Shown: positions 1-5,410 of the stretch, piece after piece | How the letters are laid out: the number at the start of each line of letters is the position of its first letter | How positions within the stretch are numbered: the stretch's first letter is position 1 | NCBI GenBank assembly: GCA_964384675.1 | Contig: CAYLNK010000329.1 | Span: 1-7,531 of the forward strand | DNA length: 7,531 nt | From: CAYLNK01 sp964384675 | Lineage (GTDB): Bacteria; Acidobacteriota; Thermoanaerobaculia; UBA5066 | Direction of reading: 5' to 3' | Notes under the pieces: generated by a model | Database searches by the model: none | Told to the model about the DNA's origin: nothing | The model's input: the letters and a program-made list of their open reading frames with translations, nothing else | Translations under genes and position numbers: made by a program

Positions 1-23
1 GCCTCAACTTCAGTTAGGCCGCA

Positions 24-42
24 GGGCCGGCCGTGCCGGCCC
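24..42. repeat. Perfect 8-bp inverted repeat, 3-nt loop
   Basis: GGGCCGGC (24-31) and GCCGGCCC (35-42) are exact reverse complements around a CGT loop. An all-GC stem like this would be very stable as RNA or single-stranded DNA. No T-tract follows on either strand, so a standard intrinsic terminator is not supported. Confidence 0.6.
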
Positions 43-55
43 CGGAGGGCGGGGG

Positions 56-84
56 GCCGCTTCCGCGTAGCGAAGCGGAGCGGC
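56..84. repeat. Bulged 10-bp inverted repeat
   Basis: GCCGCT-T-CCGC (56-66, one unpaired T at 62) pairs with GCGGAGCGGC (75-84) around the loop GTAGCGAA. An alternative fold pairs CCGCTTC (57-63) with GAAGCGG (72-78), so two hairpins compete. Role unknown. Confidence 0.5.
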
Positions 85-101
85 TTCAAGACAGCCCGCG
101 G

Positions 102-124
102 CGGGCCAATGCGCGATTGGCCCG
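102..124. repeat. Perfect 9-bp inverted repeat
   Basis: CGGGCCAAT (102-110) and ATTGGCCCG (116-124) are exact reverse complements separated by GCGCG. The stem includes AT pairs, unlike most surrounding sequence, so it is less likely to be an effect of base composition. It could be a dyad protein-binding site, a recombination site or an RNA hairpin. Confidence 0.6.
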
Positions 125-166
125 ACGAGCGGCCCTTACGCGGTGCGGCCTGGCGAGGCCAGGGAA

Positions 167-186
167 CGCGGGGCGGGGGCCCCGCG
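167..186. repeat. 7-bp GC inverted repeat
   Basis: CGCGGGG (167-173) and CCCCGCG (180-186) pair around a six-base G-rich loop. It is all GC and short, so chance is a reasonable explanation. Confidence 0.35.
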
Positions 187-203
187 ACGCGCCGCGGAAG
201 GGA

Positions 204-260
204 TGCACGCCGCGTGACGCGCCTTGCGGGGGTACGGGACCCGGCGGCGCGCGGCGTGCA
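204..260. repeat. Perfect 11-bp inverted repeat enclosing 35 nt
   Basis: TGCACGCCGCG (204-214) and CGCGGCGTGCA (250-260) are exact reverse complements. The enclosed 35 nt can form a further small stem (GGGT 230-233 with ACCC 239-242). This is the longest perfect stem in the left region and would make a nested structure in RNA or single-stranded DNA. Confidence 0.55.
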
Positions 261-381
261 GAGCGGCGCTCTATCGGCCCCCGCCCGGAGCCGAAGGCGG
301 CGCCTGTGCGTGCTCTTCGAACGTGGCCCGATGAACGACCGCCGCCGGGCAGCAGGGCGCTCGCCGGCGCGGGCTCCCGAT

Positions 382-424
382 CGCTGCCGAACACCAGCGG
401 CTCGCCGATCAACGGGCGGCAGCG
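382..424. repeat. 8-bp inverted repeat enclosing 27 nt
   Basis: CGCTGCCG (382-389) and CGGCAGCG (417-424) are exact reverse complements. The enclosed sequence contains a short CGGC/GCCG stem. It is one more member of the hairpin series in this gene-free region; role unknown. Confidence 0.4.
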
Positions 425-504
425 CGTCGCGGGCGAGACGAGGGCCGGAACGCTGCATCCGAGCCAGGGCGCGCGGTCGTGATCACCGCACCCTCCCTCT
501 CGCT

Positions 505-1794
505 TTAGACCCGCCGTGCCCGTGGCAACCCGCAGGCTGTGGCAAGTGCGGAGAACCGCGCATGCACGTCTTCGAGCGTGAGAAGACCGCCATCCTCGGC
601 GAGGCCGTGCAGCGAAGCGGTCGACCAGTCGCCCCGGTGGTTGTGCTCTTCGTAGACGAGATAGTGCTGGCCACGACGATAGAGCTCGCGGAAAGTGATG
701 ACCGAGAGGTCCTCGTCCCAAGTCTTGCCGAGAAGAGCCGCTTGGAACTCGAACACTTCGTAGCCGACCGCGATGTCCGCTCTTTGTGACGAGAGCACGC
801 CGATGCGCTTCGAGAACGTGACGTCGCCTCGATCCGGGCCTGCCGGCTGGATGCGATCCTCTGAACGTAGGGCCACTCTTCCGAGCTTCTTCACAAGGAG
901 CTGCACGACATGGGCCAGCGAATGCGTGCTCAAGCTGACGTAGCCGATCGTCCCCGGCACTCCTTCCAGCTCCACGTCGTCCTCCACGCGAAGGGGAAGG
1001 ATGTAGGCATCCCTTTCCGCCATGGCGCGGGCGCGCGCGCTCCTGAGCTCCAGCCGGGGCCACTGCCGCTCGGCGTATTCGCGGGATACGAGCGGAAGGC
1101 AGTAGCGAGCCTTGACGCGGTAGATCTCGTCCAGCTTCAGCGTCAGGTCCTGGCCCCAAAGGTCGGCTTGGTGGTCGTAGTCGTAGAAGACCCTGATGCC
1201 AGCGTCTCTGGCCAGCGCGGCGAGCTCCTGCGCGATGGTCCGCTGCCCGGCCGCGAACGAGATCGCCACATCAAAGGTCCATTCCGAAGCCGGTGAGACC
1301 TTGGTCTCGAGATGGCTGTCCGTGGACGAGTTCATCCTCCCGACCCCTGTAGCGGACTGCTTCTTCAGTCGGTAGATCTCGAGCTCGTTGACGAGCGTCG
1401 ACGTCACGCTCGACTGGGCGCTGGCAAGCCTCTGCGAGTAAGGGTGGTGCGAGGAGCCTACGATCTCGGCCTTCCGCTGGAACTCTGATTCGAGCGAGCG
1501 AGCCCGGCCATTGACCAGGCTGCAGACCTCGGCCTTCAGCTCCGCGGCGTCGAGATCGGTCATGAACGCGCTCTCGGCTTCGTACGCTTCGATCGCGGCC
1601 TGCAGGAAGGCTCTGCCGAAGGTCTCCAAGCTGTCGATCTGCGTCTCGGCGACCCGCGTCATCGCGGACATGGGATTGCCAGCCGACTCGATGCGAGCCT
1701 GGCGCTCCTCCTCCTCGAGCACTTTTCTCGCAGCCTCGATCTTCTGGGATGCGAGCCGGTCCCTGAGAACCTTCCCCGTATTCGAGAGCGGCAT
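505..1794 (-). CDS. TIR-domain protein, candidate NADase defence effector
   Basis: A 429-aa protein with a central TIR domain at about residues 172-305. It opens with the box-1 strand FDVAISFA (174-181), continues with RVFYDYD (201-207) and LWGQDL (212-217), and has the helix SREYAERQWPRLELRSA (237-253), in which E249 sits where the catalytic glutamate of TIR NADases is expected (W-x3-E, as in many bacterial TIR_2 proteins). Residues 1-147 look helical and charged, with a possible coiled coil (about 8-40). Residues 310-429 are a separate region I do not recognise. No signal peptide or membrane segment is visible, so it is probably cytoplasmic. The ATG is 10 nt past the stop of the upstream XRE gene, so the two are very likely cotranscribed; the SD is weak (GGACGAG touching the start), which suggests coupling. 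TIR domain call is firm; NADase activity and a defence role are inferred from the family. TAA stop. Confidence 0.85.
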   Translation of the reverse strand: MPLSNTGKVLRDRLASQKIEAARKVLEEEERQARIESAGNPMSAMTRVAETQIDSLETFGRAFLQAAIEAYEAESAFMTDLDAAELKAEVCSLVNGRARSLESEFQRKAEIVGSSHHPYSQRLASAQSSVTSTLVNELEIYRLKKQSATGVGRMNSSTDSHLETKVSPASEWTFDVAISFAAGQRTIAQELAALARDAGIRVFYDYDHQADLWGQDLTLKLDEIYRVKARYCLPLVSREYAERQWPRLELRSARARAMAERDAYILPLRVEDDVELEGVPGTIGYVSLSTHSLAHVVQLLVKKLGRVALRSEDRIQPAGPDRGDVTFSKRIGVLSSQRADIAVGYEVFEFQAALLGKTWDEDLSVITFRELYRRGQHYLVYEEHNHRGDWSTASLHGLAEDGGLLTLEDVHARFSALATACGLPRARRV

Positions 1795-1804
1795 CTCGTC
1801 CGGG

Positions 1805-2215
1805 TCAGCTCGCCTTGCGCCTGGCGTCGGCCATCGCGTCGATCATCTTCAGGATGGTCTTGCGATCGTGAAGGGGAAGCTCCTCGATCCGCTTGAGCCG
1901 CCGCCAGAGCCGCAAGCTCTCCGGCGTCAGCGGCTCGTCTCGCCGCGGCGCCGTCTTGCGTCCGGCGAGGGCATCCGTCGACACGTCGAGCGCCTCCGCG
2001 AGCTTCAAGAGCAGATCCGGCGCGGGCGTGCCTCCCTGGATCTCGTAGTAGGCGACCATTCGATTCGACAGCCCGACGACACGACCCAGAGCCGCTTGAG
2101 TGAGGCCCTTGGCAAGGCGAAACCGGCGAAGGCGCAAGCCGAAGGGCTCCGGTGCCGTAACCGTGCCACGCAGGCGGCTCATCTCGAAAGTCAGTGTAGG
2201 AGTGAAACCGGGCAT
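1805..2215 (-). CDS. XRE/Cro-type HTH transcriptional regulator
   Basis: A 136-aa DNA-binding protein from the ATG at 2215, preceded on its strand by AAGGGG (2230-2225) at 9-nt spacing. A second ATG 11 codons in, at 2182, gives 125 aa but has GAG abutting the start and no usable spacing, so I prefer the longer form. Residues about 27-84 form a standard XRE helix-turn-helix: GLTQAALGRVVGLSNRMVAY carries helices 2-3, followed by the family pattern of LLLKLAEALDVSTDAL. The C-terminal segment RLKRIEELPLHDRKTILKMI is a helix often seen in XRE regulators next to mobile-element genes. It is first in a leftward unit with the TIR gene and divergent from the primase operon, with a palindrome between them, which fits an autoregulating repressor of both units (inference). 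A 241-codon extension of the frame runs back into the primase gene and is not credible. Confidence 0.88.
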   Translation of the reverse strand: MPGFTPTLTFEMSRLRGTVTAPEPFGLRLRRFRLAKGLTQAALGRVVGLSNRMVAYYEIQGGTPAPDLLLKLAEALDVSTDALAGRKTAPRRDEPLTPESLRLWRRLKRIEELPLHDRKTILKMIDAMADARRKAS

Positions 2216-2228
2216 CGGAGCCGACCCC

Positions 2229-2256
2229 TTGACGTAGCTTACAAAAGTCGTAAGAC
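2229..2256 (+). promoter_or_regulatory. Possible promoter of the primase-helicase operon
   Basis: TTGACG (2229-2234) is close to a -35 box, and TAAGAC (2251-2256) is a weak -10 at 16-nt spacing. The palindrome at 2232-2261 overlaps both boxes, the usual arrangement for repression. It would leave a leader of roughly 65-70 nt before the ATG at 2328. The -10 match is poor, and promoter consensus in this host is unknown. Confidence 0.35.
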
Positions 2257-2261
2257 TACGT
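2232..2261. promoter_or_regulatory. Interrupted palindrome, probable operator between divergent operons
   Basis: ACGTAG-CTTAC (2232-2242) faces GTAAG-A-CTACGT (2250-2261). The arms are perfect reverse complements apart from one extra A at 2255, with AAAAGTC in the middle. The inner core can also be read as CTTACAA-AAG-TCGTAAG, a 7-3-7 dyad with one mismatch. It lies in the only AT-richer stretch nearby, between the XRE gene and the primase gene. A dimeric XRE protein binding here to control both directions is the simplest reading, but binding is inferred. Confidence 0.6.
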
Positions 2262-2311
2262 CGACGACTCAATTTCACATCTCCACCTACTTTCTGCTTG
2301 ACAGCGTTTTC

Positions 2312-2319
2312 GGAGGAGG
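2312..2319 (+). promoter_or_regulatory. Strong ribosome binding site of the primase
   Basis: GGAGGAGG lies 8 nt before the ATG at 2328. It decides the start: an in-frame TTG at 2298 would add ten residues but lies upstream of this site and has no SD of its own. Confidence 0.8.
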
Positions 2320-2327
2320 CCCGATCG

Positions 2328-3335
2328 ATGATCCCCGTCGAAGCGATCGCCGAAGTGAAGGGCCGGGTCGAGCTCGTCTCCTTCTGCGAGTCGCAGGGGA
2401 TCGGGCTCCGCCCGAACGGCAAGGGCTTCCTGGGGCTCTGCCCGCTACACCCGGACACGAGACCGTCCTTTTCCGTCGATCCCGTCAAGCAGTACTGGTG
2501 CTGCCACGGGGCCTGCTCTTCGGGCGGCAAGATCGTCGGCGGCGACGTGATCGAGCTGGCGCGACGGCTCTGGAGGGTCGGCCTTGCCGAAGCCCTTCAA
2601 CGTCTGGGTGGCCGTGCCGTCGCGGCGCTCGCACCGAAGAGCGTCGCGCGGCCGCCGCTGCGCGTCGTGCCCAAGCCGGACGTCCCGAGGCCTCCGGCGC
2701 GCCCGGCGCTCCTGGGGCAGCTCGCCACCTTCTTTCATCAGGCATTCCTCGGCTCCTCCGAGGCCAAGCGGTACGCGGCCTCGCGAGGTCTCGTGAACGC
2801 CGATCTGCTGGCCGCATTGCCGATCGGCTTCTCGAACGGATCGCTTCTGGAGCGGGCGCCGGAGGGCAGCCAGACGTATGAGGAGCTGCGCGGCGCCGGC
2901 TTCATCCGCACCGACGAGAACGGCCGCAACTCACGCGAGCACTTCGCCGGCTGTCTCCTCGTCCCGATGCGCGACCTCGCCGGCGACGTCGTCGGCTTCT
3001 ACGGCCGCTCCATCACCCGCGACCAGCATCTCTATCTGCCCGGGCCGCGCCGAGGTCTCGTCAACGCGGCCTGCGCGGCGACGTCGGACGAGCTGATCTT
3101 CACGGAGTCGGTCTTCGACGCCCTGTCGTTCCTCCAGGCCGGCATCCCCAACGCGATCCCGCTCTACGGCACGAACGGCTGGACCCCCGACCACGACGCG
3201 CTTCTGGAGAAGCACCGCATTCGGCGTGTCGTCCTGGCGCTCGACGCCGACGACGCCGGGCGCAAGGCGGCCGCAGCGCTCGCCGCAAAGCTGCGGGTGC
3301 GGAGCATCACCGTCCTCGACGTGGTGATCGCGTGA
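2328..3335 (+). CDS. DnaG-like primase, CHC2 zinc finger plus TOPRIM
   Basis: A 335-aa protein expected to make RNA primers for replication of the element. An N-terminal CHC2-type zinc finger spans residues about 38-72: CPLH (38-41), then a knuckle with C58, C59 and C63 followed by GG and GGDVIELA. The middle part HFAGCLLVPMRD...VVGFYGR (205-227) matches the DnaG core strand pattern. The TOPRIM catalytic residues are E260 in FTES, then LYGTNGWTPDHD, and the LDADDAGRKA motif (305-314) supplying the acidic cluster D306/D308/D309. It is far shorter than chromosomal DnaG, lacks the helicase-binding C-terminal domain and stops soon after the acidic motif. The KDxNE segment that normally follows in this family is found at the start of the next gene, which overlaps by 4 nt in the -1 frame. 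The two may therefore be a split or frameshifted primase-helicase. First gene of the rightward operon. Confidence 0.85.
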   Translation: MIPVEAIAEVKGRVELVSFCESQGIGLRPNGKGFLGLCPLHPDTRPSFSVDPVKQYWCCHGACSSGGKIVGGDVIELARRLWRVGLAEALQRLGGRAVAALAPKSVARPPLRVVPKPDVPRPPARPALLGQLATFFHQAFLGSSEAKRYAASRGLVNADLLAALPIGFSNGSLLERAPEGSQTYEELRGAGFIRTDENGRNSREHFAGCLLVPMRDLAGDVVGFYGRSITRDQHLYLPGPRRGLVNAACAATSDELIFTESVFDALSFLQAGIPNAIPLYGTNGWTPDHDALLEKHRIRRVVLALDADDAGRKAAAALAAKLRVRSITVLDVVIA

Positions 3336-5128
3336 AGGACGCCAACGAGCTCCTGGTCGCACGAGGGCCCGAAGGCTTCGTGAAGACCTGGACGCAGCTC
3401 GTGGAGGCGGCTCGCGGGAGCACGGCCCCACCGGCGAGCGTGAGCGTGGCGCGCGCGCCCGCGCCGACACGCCTGAAAGCGCCGGTGCCCGCGCCGCCGC
3501 GCCAGGGGACCGAGGAGACCGCAGCGAAAGAAGGAAGCCATGGGGTTGAGCCCGAGCTCGTGAGCCAGGACGGCGCCTACGTCCTCGCCTGCGGCACGCG
3601 TACGTATCGCGTCCGGGGCCTCTCGGCCTTCGGCGTCGACCGCCTCCGCGTCAACGTGAGGGTGGAGGAGCCGGGCCGCTTCCACGTCGACACCTTCGAC
3701 CTCTACTCTTCGCGCTCGCGCCATGCCTTCATCGCCGCGGCGATGGAGGCCCTCCGCCTTCCCGAGGGGGAGGAGACGTCCGTCGCCGCCGAGCTCTCCA
3801 AGCTGATCGACGCGCTCGAGAAGGAGCGACTGGCGCTTCGCAAGGGCGGCGAGGCGAAGGCGACGCCGCCCGCCATGAGCGCCGGCGACCGCGAGGAGGC
3901 GATGGCGTTCCTGCGGGGCGACATCCGCGCCGGGCTCGAGGCCGACTTCAAGGCGGTCGGCCTCGTCGGCGAGGAGGTCTCGATGCTGACCGGCTACTAC
4001 TCGCTCGTCTCGAGAAAGCTCAAGGAGCCGCTCTCGGTCCTCTTCTGCGCCAGGTCGGGCGCCGGCAAGTCGATGCTTCAGGACCGCCTCTGCGACTTCT
4101 GCCCCGGGGAGGACCTCGTCAAGTACACGCGGATCTCCGGCCAGGTCCTCTTCTACAAGGACGAAGAAGGGCTCCGGCACAAGCTCCTCGCCGTCGACGA
4201 GGAGGACGGCGCCGCTCAAGCCGCCTACGCGCTAAGGAACCTCCTCTCGAGCGGCTATCTCTCCTGCTCGGTCACCAGGACCGACCCTCAGACCGGCCGC
4301 CAGGTCGCGGACGACCGCAAGGTCGAGGGGCCGACCGTCGTCTTCCTCACCTCGGCGCATCCCGAGGTCCTCGACTACGAGACGCGGAACCGATTCCTTC
4401 TCCTGACCGTCGACGAGTCGAGGGAGCAGACGCGGCGCATCCTCGAGCGGCAGCGCTGGGGCCAGACGCTCGACGGCCTTCTGGCTCGGGAGAGAAGGCA
4501 AGCGGTCTTCCGCAAGCACCACAACGTGCAGCGTCTCCTGCGGCCTCTGGAGGTCATCATCCCCTTCGAGGTGGCTTTCCCGGCGAGCTGGCTCATCCTG
4601 CGGCGCGAGCAGCCGAAGTACCTCTCGCTCATCAAGGCGATCGCGCTCCTCGGACAGCACCAGCGCAAGATCGAGACAGTCTCCGTCGAGGGCCGCGCGG
4701 TCGACTACATCGAGGCGACCGAGGCCGACGTCGCCCTGGCGCGCGAGCTGGCGACCGTCGTCCTCCGCCGCAACCTGGACGAGCTCGCCCCACCGTGCCG
4801 CTCGCTCTACCTCGCCATGCGCGAGCTCGTCCTCGAGAAGAAGAAGACCGAGGCGAGCGGGAAGACGACGGAGCCTGCGGAGCCGAAGGCGCCTCGCCGG
4901 TACCTCCTCCACGGGAGCCGCGACGACGAGCCGGACCCACGACTTCTCGTCGAGAGGCGCGAGATCCAGAAGGCGACCGGGCTCTCGCTCTGGCACATCA
5001 AGACGTACATGCCGCAGCTCGTCGAGTACGGCTACGCGAGGGTCGTCTCGGGCCGCAAGGGCAAGACGATGCTCTACGAGGTCCTCCTCGACGCGATGGA
5101 GGAGAGCGGCGAGCCGCTCGTGATGTAG
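3332..5128 (+). CDS. AAA+ helicase-like replication protein with winged helix
   Basis: A 598-aa P-loop ATPase, probably the replicative helicase partner of the primase. Residues 2-20 (KDANELL, then GPEGFV) resemble the tail of TOPRIM primases. Residues 25-70 are an Ala/Pro-rich linker, followed by a beta-rich domain I cannot name (80-145, with FHVDTFDLYSSRSR) and a helix. The ATPase core has Walker A SGAGKS (242-247), Walker B LLAVDEED (285-292), a sensor-1-like FLTSAHPE (338-345) and a likely arginine finger in ETRNRF (350-355), an MCM-like order. Residues about 538-586 form a winged helix (EIQKATGLSLWHIKTYMPQL) likely to bind DNA. The start is GTG in a GTGA overlap with the primase stop, without a clear SD, so translation probably depends on the primase gene. 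ATPase assignment is firm; helicase activity is inferred from motifs and context. Confidence 0.8.
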   Translation: MKDANELLVARGPEGFVKTWTQLVEAARGSTAPPASVSVARAPAPTRLKAPVPAPPRQGTEETAAKEGSHGVEPELVSQDGAYVLACGTRTYRVRGLSAFGVDRLRVNVRVEEPGRFHVDTFDLYSSRSRHAFIAAAMEALRLPEGEETSVAAELSKLIDALEKERLALRKGGEAKATPPAMSAGDREEAMAFLRGDIRAGLEADFKAVGLVGEEVSMLTGYYSLVSRKLKEPLSVLFCARSGAGKSMLQDRLCDFCPGEDLVKYTRISGQVLFYKDEEGLRHKLLAVDEEDGAAQAAYALRNLLSSGYLSCSVTRTDPQTGRQVADDRKVEGPTVVFLTSAHPEVLDYETRNRFLLLTVDESREQTRRILERQRWGQTLDGLLARERRQAVFRKHHNVQRLLRPLEVIIPFEVAFPASWLILRREQPKYLSLIKAIALLGQHQRKIETVSVEGRAVDYIEATEADVALARELATVVLRRNLDELAPPCRSLYLAMRELVLEKKKTEASGKTTEPAEPKAPRRYLLHGSRDDEPDPRLLVERREIQKATGLSLWHIKTYMPQLVEYGYARVVSGRKGKTMLYEVLLDAMEESGEPLVM

Positions 5129-5140
5129 CGGAAACGCCGC

Positions 5141-5187
5141 ACCTGGTCGGACCTGGCGGGACCTGGCGGAACCTGGTCGACCAGGTT
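5141..5187 (+). repeat. Iteron-like array, four 10-bp tandem repeats plus inverted copy
   Basis: Four contiguous 10-bp units start at 5141, 5151, 5161 and 5171: ACCTGGTCGG, ACCTGGCGGG, ACCTGGCGGA, ACCTGGTCGA. ACCTGG is invariant and only positions 7, 8 or 10 vary. The last unit runs straight into CCAGGTT, an inverted copy of the core. A period of 10 bp, about one helical turn, places every copy on the same DNA face, as expected for cooperative binding of a replication initiator, partition protein or recombinase accessory factor. The array begins 12 nt after the helicase-like gene stops. Function is inferred. Confidence 0.75.
5170..5187. repeat. 18-bp perfect palindrome at the end of the array
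   Basis: AACCTGGTCGACCAGGTT reads identically on both strands. It is built from the fourth tandem unit and its inverted partner, centred on TCGA. It would suit a dimeric binding site that nucleates occupancy of the array, or a recombinase core. Confidence 0.75.
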
Positions 5188-5237
5188 TGGACGAAGCAAG
5201 CGGCCGCAGTCGAGTCAGTTAGGGCCGCCGGCCCCCA

Positions 5238-5247
5238 ACCTGGCGGC
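5238..5247 (+). repeat. Fifth, detached copy of the 10-bp repeat
   Basis: ACCTGGCGGC has the same invariant ACCTGG core and the same strand orientation as the tandem units, 50 nt beyond the end of the palindrome. It may be an additional binding site; alone it could be chance. Confidence 0.4.
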
Positions 5248-5395
5248 ATTCTCGGAAAGAGGCGGGGGGGTCTTACAGCGAAAGGACAAAACGACTCTCT
5301 CTCATGAAGGTGTAGAGGGAGCGGGAGGCCTTTTGGCGCCGGGGCCGCGGGGCGTGACGAGCCCACCATTGAAGGCGTCGAGCGACACCTGTCCG

Positions 5396-5403
5396 GGAAG
5401 GAG
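5396..5403 (+). promoter_or_regulatory. Ribosome binding site of recombinase 1
   Basis: GGAAGGAG sits 7 nt before the ATG at 5411 and decides that start over the upstream in-frame ATG at 5333. Confidence 0.75.
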
Positions 5404-5410
5404 ACAGCCC

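Larger units (their letters stand above)
1..504. other. Gene-free, hairpin-rich left region
   Basis: I see no gene I can support here. Several long open frames exist on both strands, but they are Arg/Ala/Gly/Pro-rich, have no recognisable motif and are what very GC-rich DNA yields by chance. What the stretch does hold is a dense series of inverted repeats, listed separately (24-42, 56-84, 102-124, 167-186, 204-260, 382-424). It lies downstream of the leftward TIR gene, so it may be an intergenic or element-end region. Possible roles are transcription termination, recombinase sites or a structured RNA; nothing in the sequence decides between them. Confidence 0.6.
5129..5410. other. Noncoding spacer between replication and recombinase genes
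   Basis: These 282 bases hold no credible gene. Features seen are the tandem 10-bp repeats and palindrome (5141-5187), a fifth repeat copy (5238-5247), a G-run (5264-5270) and a short AT-richer patch (5271-5310). I see no convincing promoter or T-tailed terminator. An in-frame ATG at 5333 could extend recombinase 1 by 26 residues but lacks an SD and the typical N-terminus. The position next to the helicase gene suits a replication origin or recombination control site. Confidence 0.6.

Noticed and set aside
473..489. Terminator for the TIR gene
   Set aside because: The GCGGT/ACCGC stem is only 5 bp and has no T-tract on the minus strand.
109..789. Rightward open frame in the left region
   Set aside because: Composition is that of a chance GC-rich frame, no SD or domain, and its 3' half is antisense to the TIR gene.
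86..1159. Long leftward open frame overlapping the TIR gene
   Set aside because: Arg/Ala/Gly/Pro-rich, no motif, and it overlaps the firmly supported TIR frame on the same strand.
2298..2327. TTG start for the primase, or a TTGACA -35 box at 2298-2303
   Set aside because: A strong SD at 2312-2319 points to the ATG at 2328, and no -10 box follows TTGACA at a workable distance.
1511..2881. 456-codon rightward open frame
   Set aside because: It runs antisense to the XRE and TIR genes and then out of frame through the primase; no domain seen.
3164..4219. 351-codon leftward open frame
   Set aside because: Antisense to the primase and helicase genes; it is the mirror of their GC-rich codon use and has no motif.
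4795..5307. Open frame running through the repeat array (peptide with TWRNLVDQVW)
   Set aside because: Mostly a shadow of the helicase gene; a 10-bp period shifts frame each unit, so the repeats are not selected as protein repeats.
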